Origin: Leuctra nigra | Lineage: Eukaryota > Arthropoda > Insecta > Plecoptera > Leuctridae | DNA length: 64,000 nt | Direction: 5' to 3' | Assembly: GCA_934045905.1 (NCBI GenBank) | Contig: OW203763.1 | Coordinates: 48,832,121 to 48,896,120 of the forward strand | Shown: positions 1 to 10,607 of the stretch, in pieces | Layout of the letters: every line of letters starts with the position of its first letter | Position numbering within the stretch: the first letter of the stretch is position 1 | Notes under the pieces: model-generated | The model's input: the letters and a program-made list of their open reading frames with translations, nothing else | What the model was told of the DNA's origin: nothing | Database searches by the model: none | Position numbers and translations under genes: made by a program

Positions 1-576
1 ACGAATACTCTGGTGTAAATTTGAAAACTTATATGAAATTGTTTTACCATAATAGGTATGATCAAATTGCTTTTCTTCGTTCCTCATTTTTTAACGTTTT
101 CTGTTAAGATTGGGTCATCAACGACGTCAAATGTATTAACGACGCACACTCTGCTGACAAATATTGCTGTCGTTTTATATTTACGCATAACTCACTGGTG
201 CACATTGGTCATGTTTTACATGACGGGTCCCTCTAGTATTTAAATATTGTTGAAATGTTGAAAAAAAATATTCTTAAATTCAATTCAAAATATTTCGTGA
301 TGGGCATTAGCTCTTAACCCACCTGAAATAATCCATACATTTTTATTCAAAATGTCGACATATGTTTGGAAATGAAAAGAGAGTATAGCGTGTAATGTGC
401 TAGTTCATCCATTTTTGATGAAAAACACGTCGCAGATTGGTCTGTTGAACTTTTTGACACTAAACTAAAGTCAACATTTTGAATAAAGCTACTGTCAATA
501 ATATTCGACACATCATTTTTACTACTTCTATCTTTATCGTATGCATACGTGTAGGTGACCGGGGGGATGGAGGGGA
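1..576. other. AT-rich sequence without a recognisable gene
   Basis: Short open frames here have no recognisable domain. The minus-strand frame near 347-619 owes its proline run to the poly-G tract at its upstream end and is not a credible protein. A short GC-rich motif, GACGGGTCCCTCTAG, lies near 221-235 and recurs elsewhere (see findings). Confidence 0.6.
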
Positions 577-593
577 GGGGGGGGGGGGGGGGG
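577..593 (+). repeat. Poly-G homopolymer, 17 G
   Basis: An uninterrupted run of 17 G follows a G-rich lead (GGGGGG at 561-566, then GGGG at 572-575). It is one of six G or C runs of at least 17 bases in this AT-rich window. Confidence 0.9.
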
Positions 594-634
594 ATGGTCA
601 ATGACCCACCACTTTTCATCTCGGCAACCCCAAA

Positions 635-1574
635 TAAAATATTTGATCTATAGCCTCTATTATGATACTAGGAAAACGCTCTGTGTAACGCGTTGATGAG
701 CGAGCACGGATACACGCAACACCTCGAACCGAAATTATGTCTATCGAATGTCATTAAAAGCCAACAATTCTTTAGTTTCGTCACAGACTTGTATAAAAAT
801 CTCCAAAATCTCCACAAATATTGGTGCCAATCCTTGCTAAGTTTTAAGTTGATCGATTAAACCTTTATGATTGAACGGTTCCTTGTTAATTTTCAAAAAT
901 CACAGGATCTCGTTCAAAAAATATACCTGGGACCACCCATATGATATGATATGTAGTGTGTGTACACAATATCAGATCAATCTGTTGAACGGTCATTATA
1001 AGTTTCATTTCGTTTGAAACTTTCTGCTCTAACTACCTTGCCTTGAACTGAAGATTCGAAGTCACCGTGAATTTGACAGCCAACACGCAAAATGTCCCTA
1101 AAATGACAAAAACTTTTGAAAATAACGACAGATTAGAGTGAAAATTGGCAAAAATACCTTAAATGTTGGTACAAATGACCATGCGAAGTTTTTAGTTGGT
1201 CGGTCAATCGGTTCCAGTTTAAATTTCAAAAATCACAGGAATAATGGTTTCAAATTTGAACCAATTGGAGGATTTGGCTGAATTTTTTTTTGATTGGGTA
1301 CAATGTTGGTTGCAATGACTTTGCTAAATTTCAAACTGATCGAACCAACCAATCGAAAGATAATTTTTATAAAATTTGAACCAATCACAGGATCTCGTTC
1401 AGAAAAGATCCCAGGGATCGCATAGATTACGTTAGTATGTGTACAAAATTTCAGATCGATTGGTTGTGCGATTTGACCTGGGCAGTGAACACAAAAAAAA
1501 AAAAAAAAAAAAAAAAAAACAGACAGAGAAAGTGCCATAAGTGTACCGTGGTGACGCTCGCTACGCTCGCTCAA
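635..1574 (-). repeat. GAGCG-type interspersed repeat, inverted relative to the right-edge array
   Basis: Read on the minus strand, this begins at 1574 with the segment GAGCGAGCGTAGCGAGCG, then a conserved CACCACGG block, a poly-T tract (poly-A at 1493-1519 on the plus strand) and a body rich in phrases such as CAATCGATCTGAAATTTTG. The distal part (about 640-720) carries GCTCGCTCATCAACGCGTT on the minus strand, which recurs at 62,700 and 63,035. The family appears on the plus strand at 61,264, 61,840 and 63,111, and as minus-strand fragments near 34,840-35,100 and 36,210-36,450. No protein is evident. Its class is unknown to me. Confidence 0.75.
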
Positions 1575-2298
1575 TTAGATATTCAAATTATTACCACCAG
1601 CAAAACTGATTGAATGGCTCATTTTGATCTTCCTCCCTCATTTTAACAATAACATACCTATTGAACTATTTGATAGCGAAACACACAAATTATTCTGCAA
1701 TTTTCCTAAATTTTTCTGATGAATATTACATGTCACACAGGTTTCATGTTTTTCAAAAGAATTCCAATATCACTTCCAATTCGATCGAATTTTTAAAAAA
1801 AATCAAAAAATTTCTTTCTGGGGCAAATGTAGGATGCTTAAAGAAAAGGAAATAGGTATCAAGAAGATCATACATTTCAAATATGAAATTTCAAAAATGA
1901 GGATGAATTTCGTCCCTTAACCCCTATGTTACGGCGCACTACCATTACTCACATCCATCAATCCTCGATAATTTTGACCCCCCCCCCCCCCCCCCCCCAC
2001 CCGCTCCACTCAAAATAAAATTCCTACATACTTGACTCAATGATCTTCTTCTTTACTTACAACACAAACCACGTGGATTCTGGCATTACTAATTTATATC
2101 TTTTCCAGAGGATATTTTATTTCGTGGTAGCGCTTGCAAAGACAGCTGATCAATATTATCTGTTGCAGCAGAGGAAGTTATTTTATTGTTGCAGCGAACT
2201 GCAGCTACTACATGAACAGCTATACAGCTATACAGCTATACATGAATTTTATACTTTACACAATAGTTCCTATTGATCCACCGAATCAAGATATAAAG
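1575..2298. other. Unassigned AT-rich sequence with poly-C tract
   Basis: There is no gene that I can support. A run of 21 C occupies 1978-1998. A short CAGCTATA repeat lies near 2217-2241. Confidence 0.6.
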
Positions 2299-2538
2299 GA
2301 GTTATCATGATGTTATAGCGAGCATGTGCTACTAGATGAAGACGAGTTATCATGATGTTATAGCGAGCATGTGCTACTAGATGAAGACGAGTTATCATGA
2401 TGTTATAGCGAGCATGTGCTACTAGATGAAGACGAGTTATCATGATGTTATAGCGAGCATGTGCTACTAGATGAAGACGAGTTATCATGATGTTATAGCG
2501 AGCATGTGCTACTAGATGAAGACGAGTTATCATGATGT
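2299..2538 (+). repeat. 45-bp minisatellite, five full units plus a partial
   Basis: Five essentially identical 45-bp units run from 2299 to 2523, followed by a 15-base partial. Because 45 is a multiple of three, a minus-strand frame stays open and reads as a 15-residue peptide repeat. It starts and ends in the array with no other support, so I regard it as non-coding. Confidence 0.92.
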
Positions 2539-2580
2539 ATCATATTTTTTAAGGAACGAATTTACAAAGTTTGGTAGATT

Positions 2581-2990
2581 GTATCCCCATAAAAAACACT
2601 TCGTGTAAAAATACCAGCCAAGTCTCTTCAACTAAAAAAAATATATGAAATCTAAAAATTCTGCACTGAAAAGTATTGATATCAAAAAATTTGCCAAGTC
2701 AAAACTTTATTTGAAAATCAAAAAATACTTGGCGCATCGTGTATATAAATAGCTTAGAAGTATAGGCCAGATATAAAATATACATCAAATATAATATACA
2801 TATAGTATACCTATAATTCTCAAAAAAATCGATGCGCCAAGTACTTTTTGATTTTCAAATAAAGTTTTGACTTGGCAAATTTTTTGATATCAATACTTTT
2901 CAGTGCAGAATTTTTAGATTTCATATATTTTTTTTAAGTTGAAGAGACTTGGCTGGTATTTTTACACGAAGTGTTTTTTATGGGGATATC
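2581..2990 (+). repeat. Large inverted repeat at the left end of foldback copy A
   Basis: The left arm 2581-2739 and right arm 2830-2990 are near-perfect reverse complements. Both contain CCAGCCAAGTCTC or its complement, and both meet the loop at GCGCATCG/CGATGCGC. The same structure occurs at 16,484-16,880, 18,155-18,562 and (minus) about 57,885-58,241. The RNA or single-stranded DNA would fold into a long hairpin. Confidence 0.9.
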
Positions 2991-3985
2991 ACTCCTTTTT
3001 TTAGTTTATTCTTACAACTTGTGACACATATGAAATGAACAATTACAAAATTCTTTAAAAAAAATCGCCATTTACGATTTGGTTACTACTAATGAAAATC
3101 TGTTATATATTCATATATAGTCTTTCGTGAAGAATAGCAAAGGTTTCATTACAATCGGTCAACCCAGTTCCGAGATATGGCATACACATCGGTTTTCAAA
3201 ATGGCTGCTAAACTTACTGCACTGCCACATAGAATTTATATCTACAATTAATGTGTATCATTTTAGGCTTTCTGAATATGTATTCATTGTATAGAATGGG
3301 GAATACAATAATTTTTAAATTTGAATTACTTCATTTCCGGGCTCATAAATAAGAACATTCTAGTTTGACTGTTCCTATTACATTAAGATGGCCTTCCGAA
3401 TCATTTGGCGCTAGTTTCGTACTGATCGGTCTACCAGTTTTCGAGATACGACGTTACTTCCGGTTTCAAAATGGCGGCTGAAATCTCTGACCCATTGAAT
3501 TTTAATTTACACATGATAACATCTTATTATAAGCTGTCTCAAATAGTGTTTATTGTATCAAAATGTAAATTTGTGAGATTTTTCAAATGTGTGACGTCAT
3601 TTCCGGTTTTGCTATAAGGAACTGCAAATATTATTGTTGATAATACATAAAGTTGACCGTCTAAATTGTTTGGCGCTGGTTTCGTTCAAATCTATTTAGC
3701 CGTTATTAAGATATGATGTCACTACCGGTTTCAAAATGGCGGATTCCGGTTGGTTTTATAACAACTCAAATGAGATATCAAAAGTACATACGTTACATAA
3801 ATATCAAAATAATCGGAACAATCTTTGTTGCCGAAATGCCAATCGATGTATTTCAAATTTCATGACGTCATTTCCGGTTTCGTTAAGATAATTTTTAGTC
3901 TTTTGCTACTGATAATGCATATAGATGACCGTCTGAATCGTTTGGCGCAAATTTCGTTCCAATCAGTTTAGCCGTTGTTGAGATA

Positions 3986-4015
3986 TGACGTCACTTCCGG
4001 TTTCAAAATGGCGGC
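3986..4015 (+). promoter_or_regulatory. Composite CRE + ETS + YY1-like motif cluster (best copy in A)
   Basis: TGACGTCA (the palindromic CRE/ATF site) runs directly into CTTCCGG (complement CCGGAAG, the ETS core), and 5 bases later AAAATGGCGGC matches the YY1 consensus. Each is known as an animal promoter element. That they act here is inference, since no transcript evidence exists in the sequence. Confidence 0.45.
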
Positions 4016-4699
4016 ACAAAAAATTAATGGGGTGAAGGTTAAATCAGACGCCAAAAGTGCACACGTGGTAAAAATGTGAGATCAATCGGTTCAGCCGTTT
4101 AGGCTGTGGCCTTGTTACCGGATTTGAATTCCAGGAGACTACTACTACTACTACTACTACTACTACTGAGATTATTATTATTATGAAACCGCCCTAAAAC
4201 ACTGTTTTCACTGCCCTTTAGCTCGCAAAGGGCGTAACCTATTGGGCCCAAATTTGGTATATGTAGTAGGGTGGGCCATAGCTCGAAATTAAGATATTTC
4301 GCAACAATGTGAGATTTCCCAATTTTAAGATCCAGTAGGCCGAAAATGCCACTTTGATGCTTACAGTAAAAGTGGGTTGCTCCAGCCTTTTTAAATGAGA
4401 GTGTGCGCGCGCCGTACGACTTGGCTGGCGTGGAGCGACCGCTCCACTAGATCTGTCCATGAAACACAATTTGACGTCACACGCCGAGTCGGGCCGTATG
4501 GATAATGTTAGCCAGAGCCAGTTCTATGCATCCCGTTACACAGGGAATACGGCGGCGTGTGACGTACAGCTTGTTTTTGCAGAGGAGTGAAATGTCGGAA
4601 ACTAATAAATTGAGTATGGGAAATATATGAATTAAAAAAATATAATAAAATTTCACATTGCTCTTTGAGCTATTCTGTATATACACAAAATATAATTTC

Positions 4700-5146
4700 A
4701 ACATTCACCTATTTCCCATTGGCACTTTATTCGTTCCGATCGATCCAGCAAACAAGATTTCAAGATATGACGTCACTTTAGGGTTCAACATGGCGTCATT
4801 GAGGGTGAGGGCACTTCAGTTGCTAAAGTGCACATGTGGTGAAAATGTCAGGTTCAGCCGTTCAGCCGTTTAGGCTGTGGCCTTGTCAACAAGGTTATGT
4901 GATAGCTGAATCATCAGAAGTAATGCGTGTAATTTTACTTTCACGGCGTTTTTTTAAAATACTGATTGTTGTAACAATGTGAGATTTTTCATTTTTAAGA
5001 TCCAATACGCCAAAATTCCATTTATATGCTTGGCGTAAAAGTTTGCTTGTAGCTTCCAGTCTTTTCATATTTCTTTTTCATATGTACTGTGTTTGTGCGG
5101 CGTACGACTTGGCTGGCGTGGAGCGACCATTCCACTGGATTTTACC
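4700..5146 (+). mobile_element. Partial foldback repeat (right-hand part only)
   Basis: This matches the last ~450 bp of copy A: a TGACGTCA-containing module at 4768, a CAGCCGTTTAGGCTGTGGCC segment at 4861-4881, and the GTACGACTTGGCTGGCGTGG end near 5101. The terminal hairpin is degenerate (GAGCGACCATTCCACTGGAT). The inverted-repeat head is absent. Confidence 0.7.
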
Positions 5147-6225
5147 CTTACTTAAAAAACTATTAGTATCTTTAAATTAATTATATTATTCCACTTGGTA
5201 TATATTATATATTTTCAAACAAAATCAATATAATACACACTTAGACAATTTCGAAGTCTGGGCAATTCTTTGTTTCGATTTTGGTGTTTACATTATCGAA
5301 ACGAACAAATCGAAAAATCGAAACCAGGCAAAAATGGTTTGGTTGCCCCAAAAAATGGCATGTGACATGTGGTACTTGACGGGTCCCTCTGTTCATAGTA
5401 ATAATAATTCATATTGAGAGAATGCTGCCGGGACTTTATTTCGTCACTTCCACAATACAAACGTTTTGACATTTCACTCTCATTCAAACACGATCCTTCA
5501 TCTCAATACCAAATCATAAATAATAACCTCCAATTCAAGATTTTTTACTTTAAATGATAGCACCTATTTTTCTAAAGGTATACAAGAAAACTTGAAACGA
5601 TCATTATAAAAACGACGGAAGAAGGCGTGACTATAAAAACAAGGAGCAAACCGTGGACTTAAATATGGTATTATTGTGTTTTAACCTATCATATTTCTTT
5701 AGAGAAATATGAGATAAATATAATAGACATAATCTCATACAATAGATTCTACTTTTGAATAATGGTAGGTGACAGCAAACCATAAAAGACATGCAACGGT
5801 CCATGATTTGATATCAGCTTGTTGTATGAAATAAAAACCCTCTCTAAAAACCTTGCCAACAATAAAATATGTTTGTCTGATGAAATTAAATAAGAATTTT
5901 AGTCTAAAATGATCATTGTTATTAGAATAATAGCTCAGTTGTAGATTATATTAAGTTTGAAAACTGAGTAAGTATAATGCGCTTTGAAAGGTGAAGAAAG
6001 CTATGGTTTCATAATCAGCTGTAAGAATAGGTTGAATAGGATTATACGTAGGTTGATTGTGAAATATACTCTGTTTTTATTGAAGCATTATTATGATTGA
6101 TTTTCTTCTGGCACGTTTTCCTCAAAGTTCTTACTCAAAGTTCTTGTCATCAGACCAATGCGTTATGAGCATCATTAAACAAAAATAGTATTGTTATGGG
6201 TTTCATTATTAATTAATCAAAATCT
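5147..6225. other. No recognisable gene or repeat
   Basis: AT-rich sequence with short, unconvincing frames. A second copy of the GACGGGTCCCTCT motif lies near 5379-5391. Confidence 0.55.
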
Positions 6226-6370
6226 ATTGGAGCGGTCGCCCCACACCAGCCAAGTCGTACGGCGCGCAATTCACACAACGTATCATTAAAATGCCTAATT
6301 GTAAAGACAGACATGGAGCAACTCCAAAACACTTTTACTCTAAGAATCTAATTGGCATAGAAAGGATCTA
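6226..6370 (-). mobile_element. Terminal fragment of the foldback repeat
   Basis: On the minus strand this reads through the conserved GTACGACTTGGCTGG segment into a mutated end hairpin (GTGGGGCGACCGCTCCAATAGAT). Only the last ~145 bp of the family is present. Confidence 0.7.
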
Positions 6371-6741
6371 AAATTCGAAAACATCAATGCTGTGAAATAT
6401 ATTCGGGGCTACAGGCCCATTCCTGCCATATTATATTGTTTATTTTTGTTCACTGCCTCTTTTATTTATAGGTTTTTGTGAATTGTGTCGCCAAAATAAC
6501 TACATTAAACTATTTTCATGACACGCAGTATATAAGTCTCGTAACCGGGGTTGCAGTATTTTTGTTCTTTGCTAATTATATTGTTTTAAAAACAATAATA
6601 ATAACAATAGTCTTTATTCCTTTTCCAAACAATTACAATGGGTAAAGGAGGTAGGCTTAACCTACCCACAAAAAATACAAGAGCCTATTTTATTCATTAT
6701 TGAAACCGGCTGACCGGGCCTGACGTTTCTTCAACTTCTTC

Positions 6742-7107
6742 TTATTCTTCTGCATTAGCTTCATCTTCTTCTACTTCCTCTTCTTCCACTTCAACATCTT
6801 CTTTTTCTACCAATGACCGCCCCAAGTCCTTATTTAACCACCATTCTTCATTCTTCACCATCTCCCATTGCTCACCTCTCACTTCGACATCTTCTTCAAC
6901 TAAACCACGCCATCTAGCTCTCGGTCTCCCTCTTTGCCTCTTTCCCAACTCCAACTTTTCAAACTCGCTCCGAGGTATTCTCTTTTTGTCCATCCTTTTC
7001 ATATTCCCAAACCATTTTAAACGCCCTCTACCAATCTTAAAGCACAATCTTTCTACTCCCAATTCCTTTCTTATCTTAGTACTTCTGATCTTATCTAACT
7101 TTGTTAC
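6742..7107 (-). pseudogene. LINE 1 C-terminal region
   Basis: This is in frame with the segment upstream of the TGA at 7108-7110. It contains GRGRLKWFGNMKRMD and GKRQRGRPRARWRG, the basic tail common to RTE-like and related LINE proteins. It ends in a low-complexity glutamate/valine stretch, visible on the plus strand as TTCTTC-rich DNA at 6725-6810, with a stop at 6742. Confidence 0.75.
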
Positions 7108-8762
7108 TCACTTCATACTTCTCAGGAACTTCATCTCTGATGCTTGTATTCGGGTTTCTTCTTTTCCTCCAATTGTCCAAGTTACTGCTCCGTAAGTTAG
7201 TATAGGGATGAAATACATCTGATAGATGATTAACTTACAACACATCGGAAAATCTTCATCCCATAATAACTTTCTCACAGTTTGGTAGAAGCTCTCTGCC
7301 TTCTTGACTCTTCCTTCCACTTCTCTACATATTTTAGCGTCTTCTGAGATAATGCTTCCGAGATATTTAAATTCCCTTTTTTCTTCTAACTCAACACCTT
7401 TCAACATAATCTTTTCTCTCTTCTTATTTTTCTTTACCTTCTCATATTTAGAGTTTCACTCTTTTCCTTGCTTATTTTCAATCCAAACTCTTCTGTAACT
7501 TCACTCCACCTGTCAATCTTTCTTTGCACCATTTCATAATTGTCTCCCCAAACCATAATATCATCTGCATACACTAACGTTCTAGAGTCCACTTCATTAC
7601 TTTCTCCTTCGACTTTAATCAGCATCTCATCCATTATAACAATAAATAGTGTTGGGGATAGTACACTGCCTTGTCTCAATCCCTCACTTACTTCAAACTA
7701 TTCTGTTCGTCCCATATTTGTCTGCACGCAACTCATACTGTTATGATACATACTCTGAATCCTCTCCACTATTCCATTCCCAACTCCCTTTATCCTTAAG
7801 CACTCCCACACTCGTTCCCTTGGAAGGCGGTCATAAGCTTTCTCCAAGTCCAGGAATGCCATACACATATCTTGTCCATTCTCCCATCTTCTCTCCATAA
7901 TCTGTCTTACAGTAAATATTGCATATATTGTTGAACGGCCTGGTCGAAACCCGTATTGTTCCTCTCTAAGTTTTCCATCCAACATGTATTTTAGTCGCGA
8001 CTCTATGATCTTTTCAAAGATTTTAGCACTCTGACACATCAATGTGATACCCCTGTAATTATTACAATTCTTACGGTCTCCTTTCTTAAACACTGGAACA
8101 ATTATTCTTTTCTGCCTGTCACTTGGAATCTTTCTTTGTTTCCACGCTGCCTGAATAACGCGTAAGAACCACTGTCTGCCAACTGTCCCAGCTGATTTCA
8201 CTATCTCCATAGTCACTTCATCCACCCCTGGTGCCCTGCCGTTCTTCATTTCTGCCAAGGCTCGCCACACTTCCACCTCACTCAACTCAGTCTTCTCCTC
8301 TTCATCCCCATCACATGTATCTATATCCACCCTCAAATCTGGTCTGCAGGCTTGCACATTCAGAAGATTTTTAAAATACACCTTCCACATTTCCAGGATT
8401 TCGTCTTGCTTACTTGTTATTTCTCCATTCTCTCTTTTCATATATATATGGTCCTCTCTTTGGTCTCTTTTTGACTTAACAAGTCCATATAGCATCTTCT
8501 TATTTCCCTCAAAATCTTCTACAAGTTTCTTAGCAAACTCCTCCATAGATTTCTTCTTCTCTTCTATGACAATCCTTCTAACTTTGCTCTTACATATCCT
8601 ATAATCATTAAAACTTTCCATCGTCCTATCAAGCTCCTTCTTCCGCCATGCTTTTCTCTTCTCCGCCACAGCTTTCTTCACCCGTACATTCCACCAAGGA
8701 GTTTCCTTTTCTCTCCTTCTAGCACTAGCTCTTCCACACACTTGCTCAGCTTCTGATACCAT
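7108..8762 (-). pseudogene. LINE 1 reverse transcriptase, broken
   Basis: The RT would copy the element RNA at the nicked target. Visible motifs in order: NGRAPGVDEV, VPVFKKGDRKNCNNYRGI, EEQYGFRPGRST, MAFLDLEKAYDRLPRE, then GLRQGSVLSPTLF, LVYADD (the catalytic YxDD box) and KYLGSIIS. An in-frame TAG at 7698-7700 falls just before the GLRQG block, probably replacing tryptophan. A frameshift lies between about 7410 and 7434. A TGA at 7108-7110 then interrupts the thumb-like region, and the same frame resumes downstream. Confidence 0.85.
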
Positions 8763-8841
8763 TTCTTTCTTAATTCAATTTCAATTTATAAACAATGTTT
8801 ATAAAAATGTTTATATGTTCAAATGTTATATGCAAGTGTTT

Positions 8842-9708
8842 TTATTTAAACATTTGCCATTCTTCCTCGACATCCTTAAGTTCACCTGATGGTGCCTTAC
8901 TAGCTATTCTCATTTGAAAATCCTTTTTAATTTGTGGGCACTGAAGCCTCCACACTTTTAGTCGGTTATTTTTTCTTACTTTTATCTTTCTTTGATGTGC
9001 TATCTTGAATGTAATTAAAAGTAACCTGTGATCCCCATCAAAGGCTATCGACGGTAGCACCTGTACATCCATAAGATATCTTCGTAGCTCCTTTCCAACA
9101 CAAATGTAATCAATAACCGACTCGGTATAAGCGTCATCGTATCCATATCTTGTAATTGTGTGACTTTTCCTTTTCTTAAACCAACTGTTACCAATCAGAA
9201 AAGAATTTCTATCACACATTTCCAGTAACATAACTCCATCTCTGTTACGAGATCCACAGCCATTATTTCCCATTATCTCTTCATATCCAGTCCTATCATC
9301 ACCTATTTTGGCATTAAAGTCACCCATAATGATGGTAGCATTGCTTGAGATATTGCTCTCTAAATCTTCTATGAAGCTGTCCTTCTCATCCACAAGTCTT
9401 CCTGTTTGCGGAGCGTAAACTTGAATAATCTCCAAACCAACTTTTTCATTCATTTTAAGACACACTATAATTATCCTGTCACTATAGTTCATTACATTAA
9501 CAATGTAATCCTTTAACTTGGGTCCTACTATGAAGGCCACTCCATTTCTCCCTAACATTCCACCTGACCACCATAATTTATAACCTTCCCCCAAAAGTTT
9601 CTCACCCTGACCTTTCCATTTTTCTTCACTAATTCCTAAAATGTCAATCTTCTTTTCCATCATTACATCTATGATTTCTTCAATTTTCCCATTCAGTGTA
9701 ACTATAGA
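8842..9708 (-). pseudogene. LINE 1 endonuclease region
   Basis: This part would nick target DNA to prime reverse transcription. The frame shows the exonuclease-endonuclease-phosphatase fold signatures: ILGISEEKWKG near the start, IIMGDFNAKIGDD in the middle, then SVIDYICVG and a late DGDHRLL motif (the usual S/G-DH-L/P catalytic pair). The open frame runs on upstream to 9768, but those first ~20 residues are antisense to the 5S-like SINE and do not belong to the element. The conserved TWNVR-type start of the domain is missing. The frame ends at a stop (8842-8844) created by the AT-rich insertion that separates it from the RT. Confidence 0.82.
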
Positions 9709-9833
9709 CCCAACGGCTGGTGTGTTGGATACCTCGGTTCTCGTTAGATCACCGAGGTTAAGCAACATTGAGCGCGGTCAGCGTTTGGTTGGGTGACCAT
9801 TCAACTCTGCCTTGCCAGGTTGCTGCCGTTGGG
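9709..9833 (+). promoter_or_regulatory. 5S-like head with pol III internal promoter
   Basis: CCCAACGGC at 9709-9717 pairs perfectly with GCCGTTGGG at 9825-9833, as in 5S helix I; 125 nt compares with the usual ~120. Inside are CTCGGTTCTCG, GATCACCGAGGTTAAGCAAC (A-box/helix region) and GGTTGGGTGACC (C-box region), all close to animal 5S rRNA. Divergence elsewhere and the attached SINE body argue against a working 5S gene. Confidence 0.85.
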
Positions 9834-10104
9834 CCAGAGAGACTGGGGTGTTTGGGGGTTAGTGTGACGACCTCCCTCCACCTGTTATCAGTCTCTCGAC
9901 GGCGCGGGTTGTGGAGGCCTGTGCTGTGAATGTTACACCATCCTTCGGAAGGGACGTTAAGCCGTTGGTCCCCTTGGTATCTTTCGTCAGGAGTAGGCTA
10001 CATGCCGGTAACGGGTTTCCTCTCCTCCCTTCTCTATATTACATTCTCACTAGTGGAGCCTCGGCTCTGTTAAGAATATAGACTTAATAATAATAATTAT
10101 TATT
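9709..10104 (+). mobile_element. 5S-rRNA-derived SINE (SINE3-like)
   Basis: The head 9709-9833 is 5S-rRNA-like. It is followed by a GC-rich body containing GGAAGGGACGTTAAGCC near 9948-9964 and GCCGGTAACGGGTTTCC near 10,004-10,020, then a TAA/ATT-type tail at about 10,084-10,104. A pol III head, a conserved body and a short simple-repeat tail are the standard layout of 5S-headed SINEs. Its 5' end touches the endonuclease end of LINE 1 on the opposite strand. No target duplication could be identified by eye. Confidence 0.82.
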
Positions 10105-10595
10105 AGTTCCAATAAACATTTCTGTAGACCTGTTATCTTTCTTTCTTCCATTCTTTTCCACTTATTTCTCTTTTCCTCTATTCTCTTCACTCCATGTCAT
10201 TCCATACTTCTCCACACCCACCGTGTCCGAAAAACCAATGGTCTGCGAATAATTGTCTGTGTTGACATTCCTTTCATTTCTGTGCATGACACGTTTTCTT
10301 CCGTTTCTGCAACATTTGTTCCTCTGACGTTTTCGTAACATTGCCTCTCAGCTGATATTGGAACTTGAATAATCATGTCCAAATCGACCAACTCTATCCC
10401 TTCATCTTCACAAAGTATTCTTATTCTTCTTGAATATTACAACTTGATGACACTAGCTTACAAAAGCTGATATTTGCAGTCTTATAAACAGATTCCGCCT
10501 TTTTGAATAACTCTGCTAGATCTGCTAGCCTGTTCTTTGTGTTTGACTTATTCCAAGTAATGTCATTTCCTACTCTGATTATAATTGACTCCGGT
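10105..10595 (-). pseudogene. Degraded reading frame split by LINE 2; possibly SGNH-hydrolase-like
   Basis: Joining the minus strand across the LINE 2 target site (13,924-13,902, then 10,595 down) gives a frame starting MWKIHDGDLKDVPE. It continues with IIIRVGNDITWNK, which resembles the IIVHIGTNDL block of SGNH/GDSL hydrolases, and then a LADLAELF helix-like stretch. A stop follows after ~68 residues. Related coding-like sequence continues in a second frame (VDLDMIIQVPIS, 10,391-10,197) and a third. Some LINE families carry such an esterase-like domain in ORF1, so this may be the ORF1 of LINE 1. The match is short and the assignment tentative. Confidence 0.35.
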
Positions 10596-10607
10596 ACATC
10601 CTTCAGG
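10596..10607 (+). repeat. Target-site duplication of LINE 2, left copy
   Basis: ACATCCTTCAGG here is repeated exactly at 13,890-13,901, directly after the GAA-type tail. Confidence 0.88.

Larger units (their letters stand above)
2581..4452 (+). mobile_element. Foldback repeat with CRE/ETS/YY1-like modules, copy A
   Basis: The copy opens with a ~159-bp inverted repeat (2581-2739 and 2830-2990) around a ~90-bp AT-rich loop. It continues into a ~1.1-kb body in which clusters of TGACGTCA-like, CTTCCGG and AAAATGGCGG motifs recur every ~120-145 bp, near 3199, 3330, 3450, 3594, 3715, 3871 and 3986. A CTA-type trinucleotide tract lies at about 4138-4166. The right end is the hairpin GTGGAGCGACCGCTCCAC followed by TAGAT. 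Copies B, C and D share the same order and the same right end, so this is a dispersed, probably mobile, non-coding unit. No transposase is present and I do not recognise a named family. Confidence 0.8.
6700..9708 (-). mobile_element. Decayed RTE-like non-LTR retrotransposon (LINE 1)
   Basis: On the minus strand the order is apurinic-type endonuclease (9708-8842), reverse transcriptase (8762-7108) and a basic C-terminal tail ending near 6742. This is the layout of RTE-clade LINEs with one long ORF. The copy carries an AT-rich insertion of ~80 bp between the endonuclease and RT parts, two in-frame stops and one frameshift, so it cannot make a full protein. Its endonuclease end meets a 5S-derived SINE at 9709, so the true 5' end is missing or lies beyond the SINE. 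I see no clear poly-A or target duplication. The RTE assignment rests on the FLDLEKAYD, LVYADD and RLKWFG-type motifs and is moderately sure. Confidence 0.85.

Noticed and set aside
1233..1574. 113-codon frame with a run of Phe, repeated in related form at 61,263 and 62,975
   Set aside because: It tracks the GAGCG repeat head and poly-T tract. The frames share DNA-level identity only and decay at random.
9709..9833. Functional 5S rRNA gene
   Set aside because: It is fused to a SINE body with a simple-repeat tail, is single in the window, and departs from animal 5S sequence at several sites.
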